From positions 1 through 64,000 of the forward strand of contig NZ_CABGGS010000003.1 in assembly GCF_902158555.1 (NCBI RefSeq): a DNA stretch of 64,000 nt. Reading direction: 5' to 3'. The notes under the pieces are model-generated. The model saw nothing but the letters and a program-made list of their open reading frames with translations, had not been told where the DNA came from and made no database searches. The translations under genes were made by a program, and so were the position numbers. The stretch's first letter is position 1. The number at the start of each line of letters is the position of its first letter. Positions 20,839-34,844 of this stretch are shown one piece after another. Source of the DNA: Klebsiella spallanzanii (lineage in GTDB: Bacteria; Pseudomonadota; Gammaproteobacteria; Enterobacterales; Enterobacteriaceae).

Positions 20839-20866
20839 AGGCACCGCTAGCGGTGCCTCTGTTTTT
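20839..20866 (+). terminator. yciY terminator
   Basis: A perfect stem AGGCACCG / CGGTGCCT with a CTAG loop, then CTG and T6. Confidence 0.88.
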
Positions 20867-20882
20867 TGCCAACATTTTGTTT

Positions 20883-21179
20883 TTAGAATACTTTTTTGAA
20901 AGGTTTTACAGATACTTTCTGATAAACCCCTGCGGCGATATACGGGTCATCATTGGCCCATGATTGTGCCGCTTCCAGCGATTCAAATTCCGCAATAACC
21001 GTTGAGCCGGTAAAGCCAGCCGCGCCAGGCTCATTACTGTCTACAGCAGGCATTGGGCCTGCGGTTAGTAAACGACCTTCATCATGTAATAATTGCAAAC
21101 GTGCCAGGTGGGCGGGACGTACCGACGAGCGTTTTTCCAGAGAGTCGGCAATATCTTCGGCGTAGATAACGTAAAGCAC
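20883..21179 (-). CDS. yciI: YciI-family protein
   Basis: A 98-aa dimeric alpha/beta ferredoxin-like fold protein (YCII domain). It has the family His-Asp pair region ([22 protein letters not shown]). The GTG at 21177-21179 is the start: AAGGAG lies 7 nt upstream and the length then equals the E. coli protein; an in-frame upstream ATG adds six residues. Related domains act as dehydrochlorinases or in chlorinated and catechol ring chemistry, but the role of YciI itself is not known. Confidence 0.9.
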   Translation of the reverse strand: MLYVIYAEDIADSLEKRSSVRPAHLARLQLLHDEGRLLTAGPMPAVDSNEPGAAGFTGSTVIAEFESLEAAQSWANDDPYIAAGVYQKVSVKPFKKVF

Positions 21180-21333
21180 GGCATGGCTCCTTATCAATAA
21201 ATTGGCGAATCACGTTAAGTGAAACCGTCGTTGACTGCAATGCAAAGATGCGCACGAGCCTTAGAATGCCATGTCCCCGAGTGTTTTTGTCAGAAAACAG
21301 GGCAAATTTTGATACAAGCTAACAACCCTAGTT

Positions 21334-21357
21334 GAATATGATTGCTATTTGCATTTA
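21334..21357 (+). promoter_or_regulatory. Fur-box-like sequence upstream of tonB
   Basis: GAATATGATTGCTATTTGC matches the 19-bp Fur consensus at 11 positions by hand count and consists of NAT-type hexamer repeats. It sits about 45 bp before the tonB start, where Fur control is established in E. coli. The match is weak, so the confidence is modest. Confidence 0.5.
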
Positions 21358-21399
21358 AAATCGGGGCATCATTTTTCAACAGAAACGACTATGAGCGCA

Positions 21400-22116
21400 A
21401 TGACCCTTGATTTACCTCGCCGCTTTCCATGGCCTACGCTACTGTCCGTTGTTATCCACGGCGGTGTTGTCGCGGCGTTGCTTTATACTTCGGTACATCA
21501 GGTTATTGAACGGCCTTCACCCTCACAGCCCATTGAGATTACGATGGTGGCCCCTGCCGATCTGGAGCCGCCTCAGGCAGCGCAGCCGGTAGTTGAACCC
21601 GTTGTTGAGCCAGAACCGGAACCTGAAGTGGTTCCGGAACCGCCAAAAGAAGCGCCGGTAGTTATTCATAAACCTAAGCCGAAGCCAAAACCTAAGCCGA
21701 AACCGGAAAAAAAGGTTGAACAGCCGAAGCGTGATGTGAAACCGGCGGAAACGCGTCCGGCCTCACCGTTTGAAAACTCAAATACGGCACCTGCGCGCAC
21801 CGCACCAAGCACATCAACCGCTACCGCTAAGCCTACCGTCACTGCGCCTACCGGTCCGCGGGCGTTAAGCCGAGGGGAACCGACCTACCCGGCTCGTGCT
21901 CAGGCACTGCGCATTGAAGGTGATGTTCGGGTTAGGTTTGATGTCACGCCAGACGGACGCGTAGATAACGTCCAAATTCTCTCCGCCCAGCCAGCCAATA
22001 TGTTTGAGCGTGAAGTGAAAAGCGCCTTACGTAAATGGCGTTATGAAGCGGGTAAACCGGGAACCGGGATCACCATGACCATTCAGTTCCGTCTGAAAGG
22101 CGTGAAAATTAGCTAA
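21400..22116 (+). CDS. tonB: Energy transducer TonB
   Basis: A 238-aa periplasm-spanning protein coupling the ExbBD proton motor to outer membrane receptors for siderophores, heme and vitamin B12. A single N-terminal anchor (about residues 12-32) carries the essential Ser16 and His20. Then come a Pro-rich spacer of EP and KP repeats (about 55-105) and a C-terminal domain with the YPARAQALRIEG motif. I start at ATG 21400 (MTLDLPRRF); ATG 21391 would add three residues. The C-terminal ending and spacer resemble Klebsiella TonB more than that of E. coli. It works with btuC/btuD and hemP in this window. Confidence 0.96.
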   Translation: MTLDLPRRFPWPTLLSVVIHGGVVAALLYTSVHQVIERPSPSQPIEITMVAPADLEPPQAAQPVVEPVVEPEPEPEVVPEPPKEAPVVIHKPKPKPKPKPKPEKKVEQPKRDVKPAETRPASPFENSNTAPARTAPSTSTATAKPTVTAPTGPRALSRGEPTYPARAQALRIEGDVRVRFDVTPDGRVDNVQILSAQPANMFEREVKSALRKWRYEAGKPGTGITMTIQFRLKGVKIS

Positions 22117-22127
22117 TTTCGTAAAAC

Positions 22128-22147
22128 AAGGCCCCTCATGGGGCCTT
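22128..22147. terminator. Shared tonB / yniA terminator hairpin
   Basis: A perfect 8-bp stem AAGGCCCC / GGGGCCTT with a TCAT loop lies between convergent genes. It overlaps the last codons of yniA, so both transcripts end here. Confidence 0.75.
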
Positions 22148-23008
22148 CTCCATTAATACATCATCAAGCGCTTTCTGCGCCACCACCAGATGTTGCCCGC
22201 CAAAAAGAATGGCCCGATTCAGCAAAGTATACAGCTGGTAGACGGGTTGACGTTCGAGGAATCCGGACGGTAGCGGTGAAACGGATTGATAGCCGTCATA
22301 GATTTGCGGAGGCTGTTCCGGATGCAGCGGCAGCATCGCCAGATCGCACTCGCGATCCCCCCAATAGCAGGCCGGGTCGAAAATGTACGGCCCGTTTGGC
22401 CCAAGCGCACAGTTACCGGACCATAAATCACCGTGGAGCAATGACGGCTGCGGTTGATGATTGCTCAGCCGCTGCTGTACGGTCTCGACGAGGCTATCTA
22501 TGTTGCCAAAATGCAGGCCCTTCTCGGCAGCCAGTTCCAGTTGCCAGCCTATACGCTGTTCGGCAAAGAACGTGGACCAGCGGCGCTGCCAGGCATTGGG
22601 CTGGGGCGTGGTGGAAAGATCGTTGTCAAAATCCAGACCGAACTGTGGTTGATCGCTCCATTGATGCAAATGCGCGATTTGCTGGCCTAACAGGAAAGCG
22701 TTATGCGCATCCAGCGGGCGAGGGGGAAGATATTCCATGACCAGGAAACTGTAATCCCGGTCGCTGCCTACGGCAAAAACCTGCGGTACGTTAACGGTTT
22801 TACTTCGCGACAGTAGCTCCAGCTGATCTGCCTCAGCGGTAAAAATAGGCAGAAGCTCCCGCTCATCGCATTTTACAAAGTAATCCCGCCCGCCGAAGCG
22901 TAAATGCCAGGCCGCGTGGATTTCTCCACCAGGTAGTTCGTTTCGCAGTTCGATTTCAGCTGCTTCGGTATGCCAATCGCTTAACAAATTGCTGATAGCT
23001 TGCCACAT
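22136..23008 (-). CDS. yniA: Fructosamine-kinase family protein YniA
   Basis: A 290-aa aminoglycoside-phosphotransferase-like kinase. The catalytic loop HGDLWSGN and the metal-binding FDPACYWGDRE are intact. The family phosphorylates ketoamines (glycated amines) as a repair or deglycation step; activity for this exact protein is inferred. I chose the ATG at 23006-23008 (MWQAISNLLS), as in E. coli, over the start nine residues upstream. In E. coli this gene lies far from tonB, so its left border is a rearrangement junction. Confidence 0.92.
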   Translation of the reverse strand: MWQAISNLLSDWHTEAAEIELRNELPGGEIHAAWHLRFGGRDYFVKCDERELLPIFTAEADQLELLSRSKTVNVPQVFAVGSDRDYSFLVMEYLPPRPLDAHNAFLLGQQIAHLHQWSDQPQFGLDFDNDLSTTPQPNAWQRRWSTFFAEQRIGWQLELAAEKGLHFGNIDSLVETVQQRLSNHQPQPSLLHGDLWSGNCALGPNGPYIFDPACYWGDRECDLAMLPLHPEQPPQIYDGYQSVSPLPSGFLERQPVYQLYTLLNRAILFGGQHLVVAQKALDDVLMEKAP

Positions 23009-23113
23009 GCTGTCTCTCCCCATGTTTTCCACCATTTCATAAGGTTAGCGCATAACTCCGGCGTAAAATTCGAACTAACGCACAACTGGCGTTTTTCGCG
23101 TCGTTAATCGCAC

Positions 23114-23398
23114 TTATTGAGCTTTCAGCCACTCAGTAAAGGTGGAGACAATTATCTCAACGGGCCTTCCCAGCGCCGTTTCGGCTAAACCCGCGCTCAG
23201 GGTTTTCACATCGGCGGCATCCTGAGTGGAAAGCAGGCCAAATGAATTGGTTCCGAGCTCGTGGGCATTTCCTTCATCATCATTTAAAACAAGGGTAAAG
23301 CCGGCACGAATGAGATGGTTACTGAGCTCGTTAATTTCTGTTAACGTTTCTTCATGAAAGCGAGCCGTGACGACCCAGGCAGTAATTTCGCTACTCAT
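23114..23398 (-). CDS. ydiZ: GhoS/DUF2622-family protein YdiZ
   Basis: A 94-aa small protein of the DUF2622 family, related to the antitoxin endoribonuclease GhoS by fold family. It begins MSSEITAWVVTARFHEETL and is preceded by AGGTG. No GhoT-like membrane toxin is encoded next to it, so a toxin-antitoxin role is not supported here. It lies between pfkB and yniA as in E. coli. Confidence 0.85.
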   Translation of the reverse strand: MSSEITAWVVTARFHEETLTEINELSNHLIRAGFTLVLNDDEGNAHELGTNSFGLLSTQDAADVKTLSAGLAETALGRPVEIIVSTFTEWLKAQ

Positions 23399-23488
23399 TT
23401 TTCACCTCATTGTTATCCATGGCATTTTCAGCATAGACCATCACGGTGATTTGGCGACTCCCTCTGGAGAGACAGAGGGAGTAGGGGA

Positions 23489-24421
23489 TTAACAACCGCG
23501 CAGGTAATCGTAGATTTTTTGCGTATTTTCCAGAGAGCAAAGACGAGTTCCCTGGTTTATTGTTGCAGCGCTCCCCGCCGCAACGCCAAAGCGCACCATA
23601 TCTTCAAGGGAAGCATTCTCCGCCAGCCGAAGAGTCATCGCGCCGACCATACTGTCACCAGCACCGACGGTACTCTGACTCTTCATCGGTGGCGGTACGA
23701 CCTGTACGCTGCCGCTGGTATCGACACCTAAAGCTCCCTGGGGTCCCAGAGAGACCACAACGCGAAGGGCCTTGCCGGTACGAATGAGCTCCAGGGCTGC
23801 CTTGCGCACATCATCCGGTTGGCTAAGATCGCGCTGGACAAGGGCGCTGAGTTCTTTCTGGTTCGGTTTAACCAGTTCAATATTGCCAACGTTGAGTGCG
23901 GCGGCGAGGGCTTCGCCAGAGCTATCGATAATACAACGCAGTCCATGCTGTTGAGCGTTTTTGACTAATTTTGTCAGGCTCTCGACGCTGATGCCTGGTG
24001 GCAGACTGCCGCTGATAACCAGTAGGGAACCGGGGGAAATGGAGAGAACTTTCTCTTCCAGACGATGAAACTCTTCCAGGGTTAACGCGGCTCCTGGCAT
24101 GACGAAGCGATACTGTTCACCGCTGGTATTCACATGCACATGAAGGTTTTGCCGCGTCCAGTCATGCGTTTCTACTGCCTCTACCGGAACATGCTCGTCG
24201 GTCAGCAGGGTGGTGAGATGTTCCCCGGTAGCACCTCCGACGGGAAATATTGCCGTAGCACTGCCGCCAAGAAAGGTAATAGCGCGCGCCACGTTAATTC
24301 CTCCGCCTCCAGGTTCAAACACGGGGGCGCTACAGCGTAGTTTGCCTTCCGGGTAAATTTGCGGGGTCTGCGTTGCGCTATCAAGTGAGGGGGCGAGCGT
24401 GAGCGTATAAATTTTGGTCAT
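23489..24421 (-). CDS. pfkB: 6-phosphofructokinase II
   Basis: A 310-aa PfkB/ribokinase-family enzyme phosphorylating fructose-6-phosphate, the minor isozyme. It has GGGGINVARA near the N-terminus and the catalytic GAGDS motif (TVGAGDSMVG) with the base Asp. The ATG at 24419-24421 is used (GGAGGAAAC upstream, protein begins MTKIYTLTLAPS). It is divergent from ydiY. Confidence 0.96.
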   Translation of the reverse strand: MTKIYTLTLAPSLDSATQTPQIYPEGKLRCSAPVFEPGGGGINVARAITFLGGSATAIFPVGGATGEHLTTLLTDEHVPVEAVETHDWTRQNLHVHVNTSGEQYRFVMPGAALTLEEFHRLEEKVLSISPGSLLVISGSLPPGISVESLTKLVKNAQQHGLRCIIDSSGEALAAALNVGNIELVKPNQKELSALVQRDLSQPDDVRKAALELIRTGKALRVVVSLGPQGALGVDTSGSVQVVPPPMKSQSTVGAGDSMVGAMTLRLAENASLEDMVRFGVAAGSAATINQGTRLCSLENTQKIYDYLRGC

Positions 24422-24712
24422 CCGGTTTCCTCCATAATACGGGTGAGCTGCACGGTTTTTAAGCATGGCACTTAAACAGAACCATTGAAAGCCGATGTTA
24501 AGAATTAGTGGAAATGCCTCTATTTTTATCTTTATGAAATAAAAATTGTTTTGGGAACCGTCTTATACAAAAAATGAAATAGTAATTGATTGCTAAGTTA
24601 ATCGTGCTTTTTTATAATTTGTTGCCTTTCTTAGGACCGACAATCAGCGATCCTCGCGAAAGTTCCCGGGACCATCCTGGTCTCCTTTTATGTTGTACGG
24701 ACTTTAAATTAA

Positions 24713-25471
24713 ATGAAGCTTTTGAAGACAGTACCCGCAGCGGCAATGCTGGCGGGAGGGCTCTTTGCGTCTGCGTGCGCAATGGCCGATGATTCCGTTT
24801 TTACTGTCATGGATGACCCTTCCACTGCCAAAAAACCTTTCGAAGGTACTGTTAACGCCGGTTATCTGGCGCAGTCCGGCAATACGAAAAGTTCCTCGAT
24901 GACCGCGGATTCCACTCTGACCTGGTATGGTAATACCACCGCATGGTCGCTTTGGGGGAATGCCAGTAACACATCGTCAAACGATCAGCGCTCTTCTGAA
25001 AAGTATGCAGTGGGTGGACGTAGCCGTTATAACCTGACCGACCAGAATTACATTTTTGGCCAGGCAAGCTGGCTGACTGACCGTTACAACGGTTATCAGC
25101 AACGCGATGTGCTCACCGCAGGTTATGGTCGGCAAATCCTCAATGGCCCGGTACATAGCCTGCGTTTTGAATTTGGTCCTGGCGTACGTTATGACGAGTA
25201 TACCGATGGTGACAACGACACTCAGCCGCTGGGCTATGCTTCTGGTACCTATGCGTGGCAGATGACCGATACCACCAAATTTACACAAGGTGTTTCAGTT
25301 TTCGGCTCTGAAGATACGACGCTCAACACGGAAAGCGCGTTAAATGTTGCTATCAATGCACATTTTGCGCTTAAAGTTGCCTATAACCTGACCTGGAACT
25401 CTGAACCGCCGTCCTCGGCGCCAGCGCACACCGATAGACGTACTACTCTGTCGCTCGGTTATAAAATGTAA
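24713..25471 (+). CDS. ydiY: DUF481 outer membrane beta-barrel protein YdiY
   Basis: A 252-aa exported protein with a signal peptide of about 25 residues (MKLLKTVPAAAMLAGG... ending ACAMA). The mature part has alternating aromatic strands and ends SLGYKM, typical of a small outer membrane barrel of the DUF481 type. E. coli ydiY is reported as acid-inducible. Its ligand is unknown. Monocistronic with its own terminator. Confidence 0.9.
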   Translation: MKLLKTVPAAAMLAGGLFASACAMADDSVFTVMDDPSTAKKPFEGTVNAGYLAQSGNTKSSSMTADSTLTWYGNTTAWSLWGNASNTSSNDQRSSEKYAVGGRSRYNLTDQNYIFGQASWLTDRYNGYQQRDVLTAGYGRQILNGPVHSLRFEFGPGVRYDEYTDGDNDTQPLGYASGTYAWQMTDTTKFTQGVSVFGSEDTTLNTESALNVAINAHFALKVAYNLTWNSEPPSSAPAHTDRRTTLSLGYKM

Positions 25472-25477
25472 TATTCT

Positions 25478-25504
25478 CAGGCCGGTTATTCCGGCCTGAA
25501 TGTT
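25478..25504 (+). terminator. ydiY terminator
   Basis: The stem CAGGCCGG / CCGGCCTG with loop TTATT is followed by AATGTTTT. Confidence 0.85.
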
Positions 25505-25742
25505 TTAAATTTAGCAATAAGTGACATTATTATTTTTGGTCTCTTGTTTTGTTTTTTATAAAAAGAAATAGCCTTCATAATTTCCTCATAATTGCTATTT
25601 TGCTGACAAATATGCAGTTAATTTGACACGAAAAGATAAATATTTTGTCGGACAAAAATGTGATCTGGATCTATACTGGTTAACACAGGCGGAGATAACG
25701 CATCCGTTCTATTAGCTAAAACAAATTAAGAGAATGACTATC

Positions 25743-25976
25743 ATGAAAAATAGCAAAATCGCACTCGCGACTGTGATGCTGTGCACGCTATCCTTTGGCG
25801 CATTTGCTGCTAACACGGCTCCACAGCCAGCCAACAACGACCATACTCAGGTTGGCATTGCTAAAGCGACTGACGTTGAAGCGGGCTCCAATATTGCTCC
25901 AGGTTCGCAATCAACCGGGCAATCAATGAATGATGCTTTTGATGTGCATAAACTTGTTGCCGGTGAATGGTCCTGA
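25743..25976 (+). CDS. Small secreted protein of unknown function
   Basis: A 77-aa protein with a clear Sec signal peptide (MKNSKIALATVMLCTLSFGAFA, cleavage about residue 22). The mature part is about 55 residues, polar, with no Cys and a C-terminal Trp (VAGEWS). I start at ATG 25743 because AAGAGA is well spaced from it and abuts the ATG at 25734. The position corresponds to the arpB remnant site between ydiY and thrS in E. coli. I do not recognise a family. Possibly periplasmic, but this is only from the signal peptide. Confidence 0.7.
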   Translation: MKNSKIALATVMLCTLSFGAFAANTAPQPANNDHTQVGIAKATDVEAGSNIAPGSQSTGQSMNDAFDVHKLVAGEWS

Positions 25977-26015
25977 TATTTCCTCATTATTCACAATTTA
26001 TATTTAACTATTTCG

Positions 26016-26066
26016 TAAAGCGGCAAGCCGGGTAATGATGTACCGGTTTTGCTTTCCGCATTTTTT
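26016..26066 (+). terminator. Possible terminator after the small secreted protein
   Basis: AAAGCGGCAAGCCGGGT pairs imperfectly with ACCGGTTTTGCTTT around an AATGATGT loop, followed by CCGCA and six T. The stem has bulges, so this is tentative. The remaining ~240 bp up to the thrS operator are AT-rich and should contain the thrS promoter. Confidence 0.5.
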
Positions 26067-26309
26067 GTTAAACATCCATTTGTTGTGTTAAATTCTCATT
26101 ATCACACTTGGTTTTTATCATACCAATACCGTTTCTTTTTTCGCATATCATCAAATCAAATAGGGTGCGTTTTTTTGGGTTGCCACCTCTTGTTTTCCCA
26201 TCAACCAGAACCATTTAGTCTCATGTGACTTTAATCACGCAGTAATGATGTGTAAACTGACTGTCGGTGTTATCTACAGGCGGCTGCAGGTGGGTTCGAT
26301 TCGGTAAAC

Positions 26310-26429
26310 GGTCGTGTCCATATTTCGCAGAGTGAAGCGGGAACTGGGACTGAACCTGTTGATAATTATGATTATATTGTTTTGTATGTGCTCTTTCGTG
26401 TGGGGCACCACTGCAAATAAGGACATGAA
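26310..26429 (+). promoter_or_regulatory. thrS translational operator
   Basis: The 120 nt before thrS closely match the E. coli leader. They include a stem-loop whose loop carries CGT (26397-26399), mimicking the tRNA-Thr anticodon, and the AAGGA ribosome site just before the ATG. In E. coli ThrRS binds such arms and blocks its own ribosome entry; conservation of the loop and the GCACCACTGC strand supports the same autocontrol here. Confidence 0.8.
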
Positions 26430-28358
26430 ATGCCTGTAATTACGCTTCCTGATGGCAGCCAACGCCATTTTGATCACGCTGTGAGCCCGATGGATGTTGC
26501 TCTGGATATCGGCCCAGGTTTGGCGAAAGCCACAATTGCTGGCCGTGTCAACGGCGAGCTGGTTGATGCCTGCGATCCTATTGAAAACGATGCAAATCTC
26601 TCCATCATCACTGCTAAAGATGAAGATGGTCTTGAGATTATTCGTCACTCCTGTGCGCACCTTTTGGGGCATGCGATTAAACAGCTGTGGCCAAATACCA
26701 AGATGGCGATCGGCCCGGTTGTCGACAATGGTTTCTACTATGATGTCGATCTGGACCACACCCTGACCCAGGAAGATATCGACGCGCTCGAAAAACGTAT
26801 GCACGAGCTCGCCGAGAAAAACTACGACGTTATCAAGAAGAAAGTCAGCTGGCATGAAGCGCGTGAAACCTTCGTGAAGCGTGGTGAAAGCTACAAAGTT
26901 TCCATTCTTGATGAAAACATTGCTCATGATGACAAGCCTGGCTTGTATCATCACGAAGAATATGTCGACATGTGCCGTGGACCGCACGTGCCGAACATGC
27001 GGTTCTGCCATCACTTCAAACTGATGAAGACCGCCGGTGCTTACTGGCGCGGTGACAGTAACAATAAAATGCTGCAGCGTATCTACGGAACCGCATGGGC
27101 AGATAAAAAAGCGCTGAATGCTTATTTGCTGCGTCTGGAAGAAGCCGCTAAGCGTGACCATCGTAAAATCGGTAAGCAGCTCGACCTGTATCACATGCAG
27201 GAAGAAGCGCCAGGCATGGTGTTCTGGCACAATGACGGCTGGACTGTCTTCCGTGAACTGGAAACTTTCGTGCGTTCTAAGCTGAAAGAGTATCAGTATC
27301 AGGAAGTTAAAGGTCCGTTTATGATGGACCGTGTGCTGTGGGAAAAAACGGGCCACTGGGACAACTATAAAGATGCGATGTTTACCACGTCTTCCGAGAA
27401 TCGTGAATACTGCATCAAACCGATGAACTGTCCAGGTCACGTTCAGATCTTCAATCAGGGTCTGAAATCCTATCGCGATCTGCCATTACGTATGGCTGAG
27501 TTCGGTAGCTGCCACCGTAACGAGCCATCAGGCGCGTTGCATGGTCTGATGCGCGTACGTGGTTTTACTCAGGATGATGCGCATATCTTCTGTACGGAAG
27601 AGCAGGTTCGTGATGAAGTTAACGCCTGTATTCGTATGGTCTACGATATGTACAGCACCTTCGGCTTCGAAAAGATCGTCGTCAAACTGTCAACTCGCCC
27701 GGAAAAACGTATCGGTAGCGATGAGACCTGGGATCGTGCTGAAGCAGATCTGGCGGTCGCGCTGGAAGAGAACAACATCCCGTTTGAGTATCAACTGGGT
27801 GAAGGTGCGTTCTACGGTCCGAAAATTGAATTTACCCTATATGACTGCCTCGATCGTGCATGGCAGTGCGGTACTGTACAGCTGGACTTCTCTCTGCCGC
27901 AGCGTTTAAGCGCCTCTTATGTTGGCGAAAATAACGAACGACAGGTTCCGGTAATGATCCACCGTGCGATTCTTGGTTCACTGGAGCGCTTTATTGGCAT
28001 CCTGACCGAAGAGTTTGCCGGTTTCTTCCCAACCTGGATTGCACCTGTGCAGGTTGTGGTCATGAATATTACCGATTCTCAGGCTGAATACGTTAACGAA
28101 TTGACGCGTAAACTACAAAATGCGGGCATTCGCGTAAAAGCAGACTTGAGAAATGAGAAGATAGGCTTTAAAATCCGCGAGCACACTTTACGTCGTGTCC
28201 CTTACATGTTGGTCTGTGGCGACAAAGAGGTAGAAGCAGGCAAAGTTGCCGTGCGTACCCGTCGTGGCAAAGACTTGGGCAGCCTGGACGTAAATGAAGT
28301 TATCGAGAAGCTGCAACAAGAGATTCGCAGCCGCAGTCTAAAACAACTGGAGGAATAA
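26430..28358 (+). CDS. thrS: Threonyl-tRNA synthetase
   Basis: A 642-aa class II synthetase. It has an N-terminal TGS domain (1-61), an editing domain with [10 protein letters not shown] that hydrolyses Ser-tRNA-Thr, a catalytic core with zinc ligands ([16 protein letters not shown], and a downstream His), and a C-terminal anticodon-binding domain (about 535-642). Length and start equal E. coli. First gene of the thrS-infC-rpmI-rplT run and autoregulated through the preceding operator. Confidence 0.98.
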   Translation: MPVITLPDGSQRHFDHAVSPMDVALDIGPGLAKATIAGRVNGELVDACDPIENDANLSIITAKDEDGLEIIRHSCAHLLGHAIKQLWPNTKMAIGPVVDNGFYYDVDLDHTLTQEDIDALEKRMHELAEKNYDVIKKKVSWHEARETFVKRGESYKVSILDENIAHDDKPGLYHHEEYVDMCRGPHVPNMRFCHHFKLMKTAGAYWRGDSNNKMLQRIYGTAWADKKALNAYLLRLEEAAKRDHRKIGKQLDLYHMQEEAPGMVFWHNDGWTVFRELETFVRSKLKEYQYQEVKGPFMMDRVLWEKTGHWDNYKDAMFTTSSENREYCIKPMNCPGHVQIFNQGLKSYRDLPLRMAEFGSCHRNEPSGALHGLMRVRGFTQDDAHIFCTEEQVRDEVNACIRMVYDMYSTFGFEKIVVKLSTRPEKRIGSDETWDRAEADLAVALEENNIPFEYQLGEGAFYGPKIEFTLYDCLDRAWQCGTVQLDFSLPQRLSASYVGENNERQVPVMIHRAILGSLERFIGILTEEFAGFFPTWIAPVQVVVMNITDSQAEYVNELTRKLQNAGIRVKADLRNEKIGFKIREHTLRRVPYMLVCGDKEVEAGKVAVRTRRGKDLGSLDVNEVIEKLQQEIRSRSLKQLEE

Positions 28359-28904
<546 letters not shown>

Positions 28905-28976
28905 GGCCTTCAAGTAGCAATGTCTATGGAGCCTGCGGGCTCTATAGCCGTTGTTCGCCTATGTTTCGTTTATTAA

Positions 28977-29198
<222 letters not shown>

Positions 29199-29227
29199 GT
29201 CGTTAACCCTTTTAACTTTTTAATTAG

Positions 29228-29605
<378 letters not shown>

Positions 29606-29614
29606 GCCAGTTGA

Positions 29615-29639
29615 AAGAGGGAGCTAGTCTCCCTCTTTT
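29615..29639 (+). terminator. rplT terminator
   Basis: A 9-bp stem AAGAGGGAG / CTCCCTCTT with a CTAGT loop and TTTC tail. Confidence 0.85.
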
Positions 29640-29728
29640 CGTTTCAAGACTATCAATACATTGACTTTTATTCGTTTAAGTCTTTCAATAATGGTCTTAC
29701 GTTTCTTAGTAGACAAGGTAATGCAAGC

Positions 29729-29773
29729 ATGAATGCTGCTATTTTCCGCTTCTTTTTTTACTTTAGCACCTGA
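29729..29773 (+). CDS. pheM: pheST leader peptide PheM
   Basis: A 14-codon leader, [14 protein letters not shown], identical to the E. coli sequence as I recall it. It contains five Phe codons, three of them consecutive. Ribosome stalling at these when Phe-tRNA is scarce prevents formation of the terminator at 29821 and lets transcription reach pheST. A short CAAGGTA site precedes the ATG. Confidence 0.95.
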
Positions 29774-29820
29774 ACTCAGGAGGCTAGCGCGTGAAAGAAG
29801 AAACGGAAAACAGCGCCTAA

Positions 29821-29845
29821 AAGCCTCCCTGGTGGAGGCTTTTTT

Positions 29846-29846
<1 letters not shown>
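29821..29846 (+). terminator. pheST attenuator terminator
   Basis: The stem AAGCCTCC / GGAGGCTT with a CTGGT loop runs straight into T7. It lies 47 nt after the pheM stop, the classical attenuator position. The T tract merges into the left end of ERIC element 2. Confidence 0.92.
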
Positions 29847-33400
<3,554 letters not shown>

Positions 33401-33404
33401 ACCT

Positions 33405-33704
33405 ATGGCGCTTACAAAAGCTGAAATGTCAGAATATCTGTTTGATAAGCTTGGGCTTAGCAAGCGGGATGCCAAAGAGCTGGTAGAGTTGTTTTTCGAA
33501 GAGGTCCGTCGCGCTCTGGAAAACGGAGAACAGGTAAAACTCTCCGGGTTCGGCAACTTCGATTTGCGTGATAAGAACCAACGCCCGGGCCGTAACCCGA
33601 AAACGGGAGAGGATATCCCTATTACAGCCCGGCGAGTGGTGACCTTCAGACCAGGCCAGAAGCTAAAAAGCCGTGTCGAAAATGCGTCACCCAGAGACAA
33701 ATAA
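33405..33704 (+). CDS. ihfA: Integration host factor alpha subunit
   Basis: A 99-aa DNA-bending protein, partner of IhfB. It has the HU/IHF fold with the beta-arm segment [14 protein letters not shown], whose Pro intercalates into DNA. It lies 4 bp after pheT, the conserved pheMST-ihfA operon. Confidence 0.98.
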   Translation: MALTKAEMSEYLFDKLGLSKRDAKELVELFFEEVRRALENGEQVKLSGFGNFDLRDKNQRPGRNPKTGEDIPITARRVVTFRPGQKLKSRVENASPRDK

Positions 33705-33718
33705 TCTGAACTAACTAA

Positions 33719-33744
33719 AAAGGCCGCATAGCGGCCTTTTTTCT
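33719..33744 (+). terminator. pheST-ihfA terminator
   Basis: A 9-bp stem AAAGGCCGC / GCGGCCTTT with an ATA loop, then T-rich tail. Confidence 0.9.
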
Positions 33745-33800
33745 TTTCTTTTCCGAATACCGTAAAATCAATCACATCCCACTCCTGGATTTAGGAATCT

Positions 33801-34787
33801 ATGCTGACCTTTGCTCAAATTCAACAGCGCCGCAGCCGGCACTGGCTTGCGGTATTAACCTTGTTGCTGCTGGTCACATCGACCATCAGCCTGTGTGCTG
33901 GAGACCAGTGGATTGGCCCAGGCGAGTGGTTGAGCGCCAAAGGTGAGCTTTTTATCTGGCAGATCCGCCTGCCTCGCACTCTGGCCGTCCTGCTTGTGGG
34001 AGCGGCGCTGGCGCTTTCAGGGGCGATTATGCAGGCGTTGTTTGAAAACCCTCTGGCGGAGCCGGGGCTGCTGGGAGTTTCCAACGGGGCCGGGGTTGGC
34101 CTGATTACCGCCGTTTTGCTGGGTAAAGGCTTACTTCCCGGTTGGGTGCTGGGACTATGCGCGATTCTTGGCGCACTGGTCATTACCTTTATTTTGCTGC
34201 GTTTCGCCAGAAGACACCTGTCGACCAGCCGTCTGCTGTTGGCGGGGGTAGCCCTCGGTATTATCTGTAGCGCATTAATGACCTGGGCGGTTTATTTCTC
34301 GACCTCTTTCGATCTCCGTCAGCTAATGTACTGGATGATGGGTGGCTTTGGTGGCGTAGACTGGCAGCAATTATGGTTGATGCTAGCGCTGTTGCCAGTG
34401 CTGGCCTGGGTATGCCTGCAATCGCAGCCGCTCAATCTGTTAGCGCTGGGGGAGGTTTCAGCACGCCAGCTCGGGTTGCCGCTGTGGTTATGGCGTAAAG
34501 TGCTGGTGGTGGCTACAGGTTGGCTGGTTGGCGTCAGCGTGGCGCTGGCTGGGGCGATTGGTTTTATTGGCCTGGTGATTCCGCATATTCTGCGTTTATG
34601 CGGTCTGACCGATCATCGCGTGCTGCTTCCTGCCTGTCTGCTGGCCGGAGCCAGTGCTCTGCTGGGGGCGGATATTGTCGCGCGTCTGGCGCTTTCTGCG
34701 GCGGAGTTGCCTATTGGCGTGGTTACCGCCACGTTGGGGGCGCCGGTGTTTATCTGGTTATTGCTGAAATCTGGTCGTCCGCAATAA
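33801..34787 (+). CDS. btuC: Vitamin B12 ABC transporter permease BtuC
   Basis: A 328-aa FecCD-family permease with about ten membrane helices. Family motifs are present: [39 protein letters not shown] and the cytoplasmic loop [16 protein letters not shown] that contacts BtuD. It imports cobalamin received from TonB-dependent BtuB via BtuF. Unlike E. coli, a lipoprotein gene on the other strand separates it from btuE-btuD. Confidence 0.96.
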   Translation: MLTFAQIQQRRSRHWLAVLTLLLLVTSTISLCAGDQWIGPGEWLSAKGELFIWQIRLPRTLAVLLVGAALALSGAIMQALFENPLAEPGLLGVSNGAGVGLITAVLLGKGLLPGWVLGLCAILGALVITFILLRFARRHLSTSRLLLAGVALGIICSALMTWAVYFSTSFDLRQLMYWMMGGFGGVDWQQLWLMLALLPVLAWVCLQSQPLNLLALGEVSARQLGLPLWLWRKVLVVATGWLVGVSVALAGAIGFIGLVIPHILRLCGLTDHRVLLPACLLAGASALLGADIVARLALSAAELPIGVVTATLGAPVFIWLLLKSGRPQ

Positions 34788-34803
34788 TAGAAGGCTTTAA
34801 GTA

Positions 34804-34829
34804 CAGATGCAGCATTATCGCTGCATCTG
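34804..34829. terminator. Hairpin between convergent btuC and lipoprotein gene
   Basis: A perfect 10-bp stem CAGATGCAGC / GCTGCATCTG with an ATTATC loop. There is no strong T tract on either side, so termination efficiency is uncertain, but the position between convergent stops fits a shared terminator. Confidence 0.6.
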
Positions 34830-34844
34830 TAAGTAGTAGAAATA

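Noticed and set aside
23114-23398. ydiZ as the antitoxin of a GhoT/GhoS system
   Set aside because: No small membrane toxin gene lies next to it; neighbours are pfkB and yniA as in E. coli.
26274-27440. 388-aa minus-strand frame over the thrS start
   Set aside because: It runs through the conserved thrS operator and coding region; mirror of a highly expressed gene.
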